From: Sarcina sp. DSM 11001
GTDB taxonomy: Bacteria > Bacillota > Clostridia > Lachnospirales > Lachnospiraceae
Length of the DNA stretch: 64,000 nt
NCBI RefSeq assembly: GCF_900101015.1
Contig: NZ_FNFZ01000012.1
Span: 1-64,000, forward strand
Reading direction: 5' to 3'
Part shown: positions 15,801 to 22,461 of the stretch, in pieces
How positions within the stretch are numbered: position 1 is the stretch's first letter
How the letters are laid out: each line of letters opens with the position of its first letter
Program-made: the position numbers and the translations under genes
Notes under the pieces: generated by a model
The model's database searches: none
What the model was told of the DNA's origin: nothing
Seen by the model: only the letters and a program-made list of their open reading frames with translations

Positions 15801-18784
15801 GTGACAAGGCGGGTAATCTGCTGGTTCCTTCTCAGGAGCAGCGGAAGGCCGATGCCTCCGCGTCGCTGGAGGACCGGATTGCGAGGACTGCGGAGCACGG
15901 CAGGGGGGCCGGGCAGTACTGGTCTGAGAGGAAGGCTGTGGATGTCACGCCGCCGACTGGTGTGCTGAAGGTGCAGACGGGCAGGAAAGCGTCTGAGGCC
16001 TATTATGAGCTGAGGTTTGATGTGGACGGGGACGATCCCGTCCGGTGTGAGCCTTTTCGAAGCGAACGGGAGGCTTTTGTGACGGTTGAGTCCGATGACC
16101 AGTCCCCGACCAGGGTAAGTTTTTCTCTGCGTTCACAGGATGCGGCAAGGGACCGGGCCTACAGCGGACAGAATCCGATCCTGAGCTCAGGGACGGGTGC
16201 CTTTGGAAACGACAACTCTGCCCAGGCTGTTGTGCGCGGTGAGCAGGTCTTTCATATTGAGAACGTCATGATCCGGGACCGGGCGGGCAATGTGCGTGTC
16301 AACAGTCCGGGAAGTGCTTTCACCCTGGGAAAGAGCGCCGGTATCTATCTGGATGTGTCCGCTCCGGAGCTCTCCCGGATCGGGGATGCAGAAGCTCCTC
16401 AGGTCAAGATCATTGCGGACGGCAGCTTTACACGCCACGAGGCGGACGGGGAGAGGTATATCTACCGCCCGGAGGGCAGTACCCTGGACCTGAAGGTCTC
16501 CGTCACGGACCCGGGCGGGGCGGAAAGAAGCTCGGGGCTCGGCCGCGTGACGGTGAAGGTAACTGTCGGAGACAGGGATATCACGGATAAGGTCACCCTG
16601 AACAAGATCCCTTACACTTTCAGCGGGAGAAAGGGTGCCGGGATCTCTCCGGATTCACTTGTCTACTCCATCGAGGATGCCGGGATCAGGATTCCGGCGG
16701 GGGCTTTCGCCCAGTCCAATGATATCACTGTCCGGGTGGAGGCGCAGGACAACAGCGGCAACCGGTCGGACACAGGAGGCAGCGGCGGAGGACTGCTCAG
16801 GCTCGGGATCGACACGGTCGGTCCTAAGATTGAGGTCAATTATACCGATGACGTCCAGCCCCGCAACGAAAAATATTTTTCCGGCAGAAGAATTGTGCAG
16901 ATCGCTGTGATAGACCGGAATGTGAGCAGGGACAGGATCCATATCAGGACCAATCTCAGTGTGCCGGACTCCCTGCAGCCGCCCCACGAAAACAGATCCG
17001 GAGACGGAAACGGGGAAACCGGGAACGGGGACAGATGGACTATGTCCCTGGTCTATGACCGGGACGGGGAGTACACACTCAGTGTGGATGGCAGTGATGC
17101 TCTCGGAAACCCGGCAGCGGATATTGTCTGGAACGGTCCCTCTCCAAAGGATTTTGTGATCGACAGGACGAAACCGGTGCTCAGCCTTTTCCTCCTGAAT
17201 ACGGATGTGCGAAACGGGAAATACTACCGGGATGTCCAGACAGTCGGGATCAGGGTGAAGGAACACAATTTCAGGCAGGAGGATGTGCAGTATATTTCTT
17301 CTTCCGGGAGCCGGGGAAGGGACAGGAGGCCGGGAGATGTGGCAGCGCCTGTGTTTTCCTCATCAGAAGATACCCATACGGGAACTGTCTCGTACAAAGA
17401 GGACGGTTATTATACGGTCAGGGCCAGATACGTGGATCTTGCGGGAAATATTGCGGATGAGGCCTTTCTGGAGGAGTTTGTCGTGGACAGGACTGCGCCT
17501 GAACTTGTCCTCGAAAACATTCCATCAGAGGGAGATGTTTTTACGGGACCTGCCTTCTGCCCTGCCGCTTCTATTTTTGACACCTACCCGGATGTGAAAA
17601 ACAGTGTCTTTGAGGCACAGAAGGCGGGGACGCAGGTGCCGGTCCGCGGAATCTGTACGGACCAGAGGGACAATCTCTCCCTGAAGCTGCAGATGCCTGA
17701 GTTTACGGTCAGAAAAGCCTTTGACGGGGTCTACTATGTGACTGCCGCGGCACAGGATCTGGCCGGCAACCGCAGCAGAGAGCAGAGACTCCGGTTCAGC
17801 GTCAACAGATTCGGTTCTTCTTATGAAGCAGGAGATATTGCATATGGCAGAGGGAATGCTTACGGCAGTGACAACAGCCCTACCATGACCTATATCAGAC
17901 GCTATTTCAACAGGGAGACAAAGGACCCTCTTGTTATCCGCGAGATCAATCCCTCTCCGGTTGAGGAGTACTCTGTCACGATGCGCAAGGATTCTGTTCA
18001 GCGGGTGCTTCAGCCGGGCAGGGAATATAAGAGGACGGTGGAACTTGACGAGGAGGGAAAACACAGTTACCTCTACGAGATTGCCTGCCCGGTCTTTGAA
18101 AAGGAAGGAAACTATAGTTTTGTCATCAGTTCGAGGGACAGCGCGGGAAATGAAAATTCCACGGCCCAGGTGATGCAGGAGGAAGCTGCAGGCGGGAGGC
18201 TGTCTGTGGGACTCTTTCCGATCGCCTTCTGCATTGACCGCACACCGCCGGTCAACCGGATCACCGGTATCAGGTCAGATGTACAGTTTATTAGAGGAGA
18301 TGAACTGGAGATCAGTATTTTCCCGGAGGATGCCCAGACCGGTGTGGAGTCGGTGGAACTGCGGTTCTGGAAGAGTCCGTTTGCGGCAGGTACGGATGCT
18401 GCTCCGGAAAAAATCCTCAAATACCGGTATTACGGTGAAAAAGAAACACCGGACCCGGTTCATCCTGACCTCGGTCTGTATACAGGAGAAAAAGGGATCG
18501 AGATTCCAGTACATCTGGATGGATCCGACCAGTGGCAGATTCTGGAGATCATCACGACGGATCCGGCAGGAAACGAAAGCCGGGATTACCGGGCGGCCGG
18601 ATCCCGACAGGTGGACGGAAAAGAGATCCGCACGCAGGACTGCAGACGCAGGTTTCTGATCAGTTCAGATCCTTTTGTCCGCCTGAGGCCTTTCAGACTC
18701 CTTTTCCCTGTCATCGGCGCGGTAGCTGCCTTTGTGCTGATCCTGTTGCAGAGACAGACAGGATTTGTTCCACACAGGACATAG
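9839..18784 (+). CDS. Giant membrane-anchored Ig-like repeat protein (2981 aa)
   Basis: Not recognised as a named protein. Helix 1 is about residues 10-36. A strongly basic Ser/Thr loop follows (37-130), with a 15-residue repeat in three copies (RKISD-S-KIRQNSK type). Helix 2 is about 133-153. A low-complexity Ser/Thr/Glu region with 10-residue TSER-KAGG and ETGSTPAGAG repeats runs to about 430. Next comes a long series of Ig-like segments, each ending near D-AGNP and opening with a VDRTAPE-type junction (about 13 junctions, near 711, 875, 1063, 1260, 1433, 1630, 1864, 2034, 2171, 2324, 2439, 2548 and 2798). A last helix lies near 2955-2976, with a short basic tail and no LPXTG. The positive-inside rule puts loop 37-130 in the cytosol and residues 155-2950 outside. 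It is coupled to the kinase. It may be a surface stalk or a sensor; its function is unknown. Confidence 0.85.
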   Translation: MRLLEDPQFLKTAAAVCYGVAAVFAVLAIILFFVFDIRGMIRAYREIREIRRTRKISDSSKIRQNSKARKTSDGSKIRQNSKTRKISDRSEIRQNNKIRKTRQSIKGGQDSGQRQKESTDRTMTNKKPEKKVNIILAVILAAALLPAWPLSSAAHTVPCTAISSRGYDGKTLSASKAGPGLASERGKEEASSERTKAGGTSERVKAGGTSERVKAGDTSERTKAGGTSERPEAEAASETAETGITSVTAETGTTSEIAEAGTTSEIAETGASSEKAETGDSDEKSNPDKTEDSGKKSESVEKSDSGEKNNSDEKSNFDERSDFRETGNASLEADRDESPAENDSGNQSENPGESAASETGSTPAGAGSTAAETGSTPAGSGSTPAETGSTSAGAGSTTAEAGSRPAGAGSTTAESEISDEEIPGIEVSMPQPTIVSDWPTWHRADNCAVSVRIKGKGISGYRIRIGDAVEVTSENVKETWLRSDEEGMTITVPSAEVCKNPDGTIRISAQAVNQSGAQTHILNVVGRYMTVERDEEGMITEACFELDTKSPVMGKVQAGLRESGSSALRELTEDDLRYRMDTDAFYFAQESVVLVCGIEEENFDSSLFSARCKKDEKNYEIPDGGAGSPGTFSIAMEDEAEYTEITICGTDKAGNPLLSASGKTDPEAGVQEEENGTGGGSQEGNSTDAAGTPLCTAFSEAGEGKISFLHGFIVDRTAPEILIEHGADRNGRAFLYSEKEGDRLLTLYTNFQVSTEVTITDRCGENASLLDGDGISAVAYRGSPDGTVTGLEILGNWSDITSARTFSGSFRPENGEEGHYWFEVFATDRAGNRPVVREVLKKERITDFRESTYSSGVETTENGSAENGSVESTFTIVCDCTPPELCLTCRTDAAAYLYRSRMRGTPEKEAYMNRSLTAEAEVLQEENYDRNRICFLLDFKEADKIPAGHIPDAAEGADGTEGTDTAVEVGTSEEVDGTEAAALSGSDCERIPMGQGTGRASRTIEADGRAVFSLFGTDKAGNPAVVTEQFLAETEDRSGSNTEDAGPWKASGCGDHYDPHLAFVVDTVAPEAEILYEIGKEDVWLYKETLVETVPGAGGEEGPSVSAYGRGDIRPAVRIREANDLDEERIRISEFRAKVPDALTGSSRALRPASVPSKEGYREVEGIKKLSGDSLYLFYAIVGEDRAGNPVRVTERFSDEKKAKSGKQGGFKGNKVFSGSAASGGRTGESGSPESTEGQNGTGNSGNTGDDWYISRLLLIVDRTAPEVELSYVPEKSDREIFLYREKLTDKGPEVSSYFNGEIRPSISVKDLNEIDPDRLEIFEYTGTHQLPAKGKKKTLGRTGTDTGKTGVDQVHMVEGLTTLKKDGSMAYFVIRGTDRAGNPIVVTRDAIEGKTKIRKMGHETGSLGASASAAERRTDPQTRSYTSHFLFVIDRTAPRVSLTYRTKEKVYVYSRKRSVNEHEKLLGKPSGIISGISGVTSGKREETSLYAFISGTADIRAEVTNRNEHIDLARLYYAVEGPGRETIRERPWTSGSLNPAVTSVLLKRAETEGEYICGIWGEDKAGNAIVVTESIDGRIVNRTADPAKNTVKDSGNNLNSGNNTTNDRTQFTRTASDCGKGYSPLYTLVIDRTAPLVTLEYSFSSTDTAAGSSADSAGGGGKKTVTAYVYDENGYDNRSSKENKNGKENKDGLSVYVSGRAEVTLTVEEAYGDPERLFYTRTVEEVSGRETSSRHTIGSFFADIPTGVFFGTENSRTENSRTENYRAGNKGAGIFGAGDIGTGNDKVGKSGTFRRSFCIDSIRKDGRYSYGALGTDCAGNPAVVVEKFAAGTRLNTDHSDKRGGGSVKSTGRGKEYEPFYTIIIDTTAPEYRFSISLPPDPEEAFDGGNGKRITYYGRRAQKILAEYTVRDRNFDGTRILSDYSSLSARKGSSRVDDLEALSPGWTAPRREQTSLIKEKNLTAAVFSMPVEVCGMNEGMYRFEIAGCDKAGNLLVPSQEQRKADASASLEDRIARTAEHGRGAGQYWSERKAVDVTPPTGVLKVQTGRKASEAYYELRFDVDGDDPVRCEPFRSEREAFVTVESDDQSPTRVSFSLRSQDAARDRAYSGQNPILSSGTGAFGNDNSAQAVVRGEQVFHIENVMIRDRAGNVRVNSPGSAFTLGKSAGIYLDVSAPELSRIGDAEAPQVKIIADGSFTRHEADGERYIYRPEGSTLDLKVSVTDPGGAERSSGLGRVTVKVTVGDRDITDKVTLNKIPYTFSGRKGAGISPDSLVYSIEDAGIRIPAGAFAQSNDITVRVEAQDNSGNRSDTGGSGGGLLRLGIDTVGPKIEVNYTDDVQPRNEKYFSGRRIVQIAVIDRNVSRDRIHIRTNLSVPDSLQPPHENRSGDGNGETGNGDRWTMSLVYDRDGEYTLSVDGSDALGNPAADIVWNGPSPKDFVIDRTKPVLSLFLLNTDVRNGKYYRDVQTVGIRVKEHNFRQEDVQYISSSGSRGRDRRPGDVAAPVFSSSEDTHTGTVSYKEDGYYTVRARYVDLAGNIADEAFLEEFVVDRTAPELVLENIPSEGDVFTGPAFCPAASIFDTYPDVKNSVFEAQKAGTQVPVRGICTDQRDNLSLKLQMPEFTVRKAFDGVYYVTAAAQDLAGNRSREQRLRFSVNRFGSSYEAGDIAYGRGNAYGSDNSPTMTYIRRYFNRETKDPLVIREINPSPVEEYSVTMRKDSVQRVLQPGREYKRTVELDEEGKHSYLYEIACPVFEKEGNYSFVISSRDSAGNENSTAQVMQEEAAGGRLSVGLFPIAFCIDRTPPVNRITGIRSDVQFIRGDELEISIFPEDAQTGVESVELRFWKSPFAAGTDAAPEKILKYRYYGEKETPDPVHPDLGLYTGEKGIEIPVHLDGSDQWQILEIITTDPAGNESRDYRAAGSRQVDGKEIRTQDCRRRFLISSDPFVRLRPFRLLFPVIGAVAAFVLILLQRQTGFVPHRT

Positions 18785-18834
18785 CAGGTACATACGGACT
18801 GGATTTGCATTAGACAGGATTTGATCAGGATTGT

Positions 18835-18872
18835 AAGTCAGCAGTTGTCACTTGTTGATTAGGACTTTTTTG
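18835..18872 (+). terminator. Weak possible terminator after the giant gene
   Basis: AGTCAGCA pairs with TGTTGATT with two wobbles around a 9-nt loop, then AGGACTTTTTT. The stem is weak. No better candidate lies before the next gene. Confidence 0.3.
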
Positions 18873-19021
18873 CTGTTTAACATTTATTTGTCTTTTAAAA
18901 AACGTCTCCTTTATAAAGATGATGAGAAAAATTTCATCATTCGAGTCAACAGATGGAGCATAAATATACAGATGAAGATTTGATACTATTGTCAGCGAAA
19001 AAGATTTGACGCTTTTAATAA

Positions 19022-19037
19022 AATGTACGGTACCATT
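19022..19037 (+). promoter_or_regulatory. Imperfect palindrome before the LacI-type gene
   Basis: AATGTACGGTACCATT has matching outer arms AATG and CATT and a partly symmetric core. It lies 22 bp before the regulator start. LacI-family proteins often bind such sites and repress their own gene; that is inference here. Confidence 0.3.
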
Positions 19038-19059
19038 AACGGAAAGGGGATCACGAGAT

Positions 19060-20115
19060 ATGATCACACAAAAAGATATCTCCGCAGCCTGTGGACTTTC
19101 AGTGGCTACAGTCAGTAAAGCATTATGCGATTCTTCTGATATTGCCGACGAAACAAAGCTGAGAGTCAGGACTATGGCTGAAAAAATGGGATACGGAAAG
19201 GAAATGCCTGCCCGAAGGACCAGAATATCCTTCAGAATAGGAATTATGGTCAATGGAGAAGAGGGAACAGATTTTCAGCATGAACTTATTGATGAAGTAC
19301 AGAAACGCCTTCTTGAGAGAGGATATGATCTGGTGCTGTTCAGTTCTGCTGCAGGCGCAGGAGGAGACACAGGAAAACCCGGGCTGTTGTCCCGGGCAAA
19401 GGTTCTGGATCTGGATGGGATTTTTCTGTTCAATCTGGGACCGGAAGAGGACGTGTTCCATCCCGGAGAAGACAGGGACCTCTGGAATCTGATCAGGGGA
19501 GATATTCCTGTCATTGCTGTTGACAGCAAGGTCATTTCCTGCGAATGTATCCTGCCCTGCTACGAAGAGGGTGTGAGGGAGCTTCTCTGCTTTGCCAGAG
19601 GGAGAGGACACAGCAGGATTGCTTTCCTGTACGGAAAAAAAGAACAGGAGAAAGACAATACAGCTGGCTTTCTTCCCGGACAGAGCATCGAAGCAGCCGT
19701 GAGGGGGCTTCTTCCGAATGTTCCGGAAAGTTATATCTGCGGAATCGAAAAAGATAACGAGGAAGTGGCTTTCAATGCGACATTGCGCCTGCTTGAAGGA
19801 GAGGAAACAGTTCCGCCTACCTGTATCATTTTCGGGGGTGAGGAGATCCTGGAAGGAGGCCTGTCTGCGTTCCGGAGTCAGAATATCAGGATTCCGGAGG
19901 ATATCTCGGCAGCCGCCATGATCGTTTCCGGGGGCGGCAGATACAGGGAACAGGGAATCACCTATTGCAGCTGGTCCCCTTCCCAGATCGCAGAGGAAGC
20001 AGTCAGACGGATGATCGGCAGGATGAATCTGCCGGATGCTGCTTTTATCCGGCCCCATACCCGGTTTGTCAGGGGAGAATTGTATGAGGGCAGATCTATT
20101 TCCGCACTCTTCTGA
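19060..20115 (+). CDS. LacI-family transcriptional regulator
   Basis: About 351 residues from the chosen ATG. The N-terminal helix-turn-helix reads MITQKDISAACGLSVATVSK, the canonical LacI type. The hinge follows, then a periplasmic-binding-like effector domain (about 60-345) with IGIMVNGEEG, AVDSK and RIAFLYGKK. An upstream in-frame ATG at 19006 would add 18 residues ahead of the HTH. The start at 19060 is preferred because AAAGGGG lies 11 bases before it and the HTH then begins at residue 2, as is usual. It stands alone; the neighbouring genes are not a sugar-use operon, so its ligand and targets cannot be read from context. The region 18785-19059 holds only the weak hairpin and palindrome noted. 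Confidence 0.9.
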   Translation: MITQKDISAACGLSVATVSKALCDSSDIADETKLRVRTMAEKMGYGKEMPARRTRISFRIGIMVNGEEGTDFQHELIDEVQKRLLERGYDLVLFSSAAGAGGDTGKPGLLSRAKVLDLDGIFLFNLGPEEDVFHPGEDRDLWNLIRGDIPVIAVDSKVISCECILPCYEEGVRELLCFARGRGHSRIAFLYGKKEQEKDNTAGFLPGQSIEAAVRGLLPNVPESYICGIEKDNEEVAFNATLRLLEGEETVPPTCIIFGGEEILEGGLSAFRSQNIRIPEDISAAAMIVSGGGRYREQGITYCSWSPSQIAEEAVRRMIGRMNLPDAAFIRPHTRFVRGELYEGRSISALF

Positions 20116-20246
20116 TCAGTTCCGTTCGAGTGTGCACCCCCTCTGGGAACCAGTCAGGGCAAGGGCGTGTAATAAGAGGCACTGGGATACAGGAATAATC
20201 TTTTTAAGAAATCAGAATAGAACAAAAGAAGAACAAATATGATCTG

Positions 20247-20300
20247 AAAGAACAGGCACTGTGCTGGGAAAAATGCTGTACAGTGCCTGTTCTTTTTTCT
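20247..20300 (+). terminator. Terminator before the EPS locus
   Basis: A perfect 16-bp stem, AAAGAACAGGCACTGT (20247-20262) with its complement at 20280-20295, around a 17-nt loop, followed by TTT. It separates the regulator from the EPS genes. Confidence 0.9.
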
Positions 20301-20340
20301 TTTTGATCGGCCTTGCATCCGCAAAAAGGTTTTTTGTATG

Positions 20341-20370
20341 CTGACAGTTGAAATCATTCGAGTCTTTAAT
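20341..20370 (+). promoter_or_regulatory. Possible EPS-locus promoter
   Basis: CTGACA (20341-20346), an 18-bp spacer and TTTAAT (20365-20370), about 120 bp before the first EPS-locus gene and just behind a strong terminator. The match is modest. No better candidate was seen in the 370-bp gap 20116-20487. Confidence 0.35.
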
Positions 20371-20390
20371 TGTACATCATTTCATATACG

Positions 20391-20430
20391 ACAATATGCT
20401 TACAATAATATGCCTACAACAATATGCGCT
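20391..20430 (+). repeat. Triplicate 11-15 bp repeat in EPS leader
   Basis: ACAATATGCTT, ACAATAATATGCCT and ACAACAATATGCGCT lie head to tail. They may be binding sites or a degenerate slippage array. Confidence 0.55.
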
Positions 20431-20487
20431 AAAAAGTTGTTCTTCACGAGAGTTGAAAGGAGTGCGATAAAGTATGAAAACAGGAAC

Positions 20488-20790
20488 ATGAAACTTGAAC
20501 CGATGAGGGGAGACAAAAAGGATATTTGGTCATTTTTGTTTTTAAACCCCTGTGCTTTGTTGTGTGTTTTGTTGTTCACTGTTGTTATCTTCATGTATGA
20601 TTGCATTTCTATACACAGATATGATATATTATCTAGTTGGCAGGCCGGTCTATTGGTTTTTCTTGTTAATCTTTTATGTTTTTGTTCTTTAAATAAACTT
20701 CTGACATTTGAATGTTCGTTACCCTTTTTAGACGCAGTACCATTGTTATTAATACGAATTCGAAAAAGCAGATTATCAGGGGGTTACTGA
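20488..20790 (+). CDS. Small two-helix membrane protein of unknown function
   Basis: About 100 residues from the ATG at 20488 (an in-frame ATG at 20338 would add 50 residues of no clear character). Two hydrophobic segments lie near residues 15-36 and 48-68. No family was recognised. Its stop is immediately followed by the TTG start of the sugar transferase, so the two are co-translated. The region is markedly more AT-rich than the genes on either side. The ribosome site is weak (AGGA close to the ATG); a better one, AAAGGAG, serves an out-of-frame five-codon ATG at 20474. It could be an accessory subunit of the transferase or a broken N-terminal membrane domain. Confidence 0.55.
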   Translation: MKLEPMRGDKKDIWSFLFLNPCALLCVLLFTVVIFMYDCISIHRYDILSSWQAGLLVFLVNLLCFCSLNKLLTFECSLPFLDAVPLLLIRIRKSRLSGGY

Positions 20791-21420
20791 TTGTATAAGC
20801 GATATATAAAACGAGGACTGGACATCATTTTCTCTTTGTTATCCTTATTCTTTCTGTCTCCTGTTTATCTGATCACGGCGGCTGCCATCAGACTGGAGTC
20901 AGGAAGCCCTGTAATTTTCAGGCAGACGAGGCTGGGAAAGGACTGCAGGGAATTCTGCATGTATAAATTCCGTTCCATGGCAGTGGATTCTGAGCACACG
21001 GGATCCGGTGTTTACAGTGACCGCAATGACCCACGGGTAACAAGGGTTGGAAGGATCCTGCGAGCTACATCCATCGATGAGCTGCCGCAGGCTGTCAATA
21101 TTCTTAAGGGCGATATGAGCCTTGTCGGACCCCGTCCCCCTCTTACCTATCATCCCTGGCCGGTAAATAAGTATTCCAGGGAAGAATTGAGAATGTTTGA
21201 GGTCAGACCCGGGATCACCGGCTGGGCCCAGGTGCATGGCCGGAAGGATGTTGAGTGGCACAAGCGGATCAGGCTGAATGTCTGGTATGTTGATCATTGT
21301 TCCTTTTTGCTGGATCTGAAGATTTTAATCATGACAGTTTTTAAAGTCTTCACGAATGTTGATAATGAAAACAAGGGAGAGACTGTGAAATCAGATAGTA
21401 CGGAGAGACAGAACAGGTAA
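20791..21420 (+). CDS. Initiating sugar-phosphate transferase (polyprenyl-phosphate)
   Basis: A 209-residue member of the bacterial sugar transferase family (PglC/WcaJ catalytic core). It moves a sugar-1-phosphate from a UDP-sugar to undecaprenyl phosphate and so starts the EPS repeat unit. One re-entrant hydrophobic segment lies at about 11-33, followed by MYKFRSM, the DELPQ motif, MSLVGPRP and [10 protein letters not shown]. The start is TTG, chosen because AGGGGG lies about 7 bases upstream and the protein then begins with the family pattern [11 protein letters not shown]. The full-length type has extra N-terminal helices; this short form is normal. The C terminus carries about 20 polar residues. 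Confidence 0.92.
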   Translation: MYKRYIKRGLDIIFSLLSLFFLSPVYLITAAAIRLESGSPVIFRQTRLGKDCREFCMYKFRSMAVDSEHTGSGVYSDRNDPRVTRVGRILRATSIDELPQAVNILKGDMSLVGPRPPLTYHPWPVNKYSREELRMFEVRPGITGWAQVHGRKDVEWHKRIRLNVWYVDHCSFLLDLKILIMTVFKVFTNVDNENKGETVKSDSTERQNR

Positions 21421-21448
21421 ATGACAGCAAACAGGTTGAGGAATAGAG

Positions 21449-22315
21449 ATGTCTCTTAAGTTAATGTATATTACAAATCGACCGGAAGTGGCGGTTATTG
21501 CCGAACAATATGGCGTTGACCGGATTTTCGTAGATATGGAATATATAGGGAAGGCTGACCGCCAGAAGGGGAATGATTCCCTTATAAACTATCATACACT
21601 GGAAGACGTGAAGACTATACGGGCAGCAGTTAAGAAAGCCGGATTTCTGGTCCGGATCAATCCGATTCATGATCCCCTTGAGGATTATCCCGGGTCGGAG
21701 GAGGAAATCGAAGCCGTTATAGAGGCCGGGGCGGATATTGTCATGCTCCCATATTTTAAGACACTTGAAGAAGTGAAACGCTTCCTCAAAGCTGTAGACG
21801 GAAGAAAAAGAACAAGCCTGCTTTTGGAGACAAAGGAGGCGGCGGACATTCTGGACGATATCCTCCGAATCGATGGAATAGATGAGATCCATATTGGTCT
21901 GAACGATCTGTCGATGAGTATGGGCAAAACGTTTTTGTTTGAAGTCCTTACGGACGGGACTGTGGAAAAGCTTTGCAGGAAGTTGAAGGCTGCCGGAATG
22001 GTCTATGGATTCGGCGGGGTCGCCCGTCCTGGTCACGGTATTGTTCCTGCTGAAATGATCGTCAGGGAACACTACCGGCTCGGAAGCAGTATGGTGATCC
22101 TGAGCAGAGCTTTCTGTGATTTGAAGACAATAGGAAATGATCTGCAGACTGTCAGAGAGATTTTTGAACAGGGTGTTCCGGAGATCAGAGCCCTGGAAAA
22201 AGAATGTGAGGACTATCTGAAAAAAGAAGGTAAAGAACATAATCGGTATTTTGAGCTAAATCAGAAGGAACTTGCCGGGGCAGTTTGTTCAGCTGTGAAA
22301 ATAGTAGGTGTATAG
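21449..22315 (+). CDS. HpcH/HpaI-family aldolase
   Basis: A 288-residue TIM-barrel protein of the class II HpaI/2-dehydro-3-deoxy-aldarate aldolase family, which splits or forms pyruvate-aldehyde adducts with a divalent metal. Visible marks are FVDMEYIGK, VRINPIHD, GADIVMLPYFKTLEEV, the metal-binding Glu of LLLETKEA and HIGLNDLSMSMGK. It lies between the initiating transferase and the tyrosine kinase, with spacers of 28 and 146 bp. Members within polysaccharide loci are of uncertain role; it may supply a keto-acid or unusual sugar acid. The coding end (VKIVGV) is partly duplicated in the spacer behind it. Confidence 0.85.
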   Translation: MSLKLMYITNRPEVAVIAEQYGVDRIFVDMEYIGKADRQKGNDSLINYHTLEDVKTIRAAVKKAGFLVRINPIHDPLEDYPGSEEEIEAVIEAGADIVMLPYFKTLEEVKRFLKAVDGRKRTSLLLETKEAADILDDILRIDGIDEIHIGLNDLSMSMGKTFLFEVLTDGTVEKLCRKLKAAGMVYGFGGVARPGHGIVPAEMIVREHYRLGSSMVILSRAFCDLKTIGNDLQTVREIFEQGVPEIRALEKECEDYLKKEGKEHNRYFELNQKELAGAVCSAVKIVGV

Positions 22316-22405
22316 TTCTGCAGTAGTGGTTTTCCTTTCTTGCCAATATGGCGGACGTTAAGTGAAAACAGTAGGTATATAATTCTGCCGGAGTAGTGTT
22401 TGTTG
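22295..22405 (+). repeat. Degenerate 67-bp duplication across the aldolase stop
   Basis: GTGAAAATAGTAGGTGTATA at 22295 recurs as GTGAAAACAGTAGGTATATA at 22362, with similar sequence after each. The duplication includes the last codons of the aldolase gene. Confidence 0.65.
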
Positions 22406-22461
22406 TTGTCCATGGGGATCTGGCAGAACAGATTGTTCTATATGTTAAGGAATAAGACTCA

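Noticed and set aside
14756-15898. A 380-codon minus-strand frame inside the giant gene
   Set aside because: Shadow frame; the plus frame has repeated Ig-like motifs and continuous coding.
18918-18941. Hairpin GATGATGA/TCATCATT as terminator
   Set aside because: The stem is AT-rich and no T tract follows on either strand.
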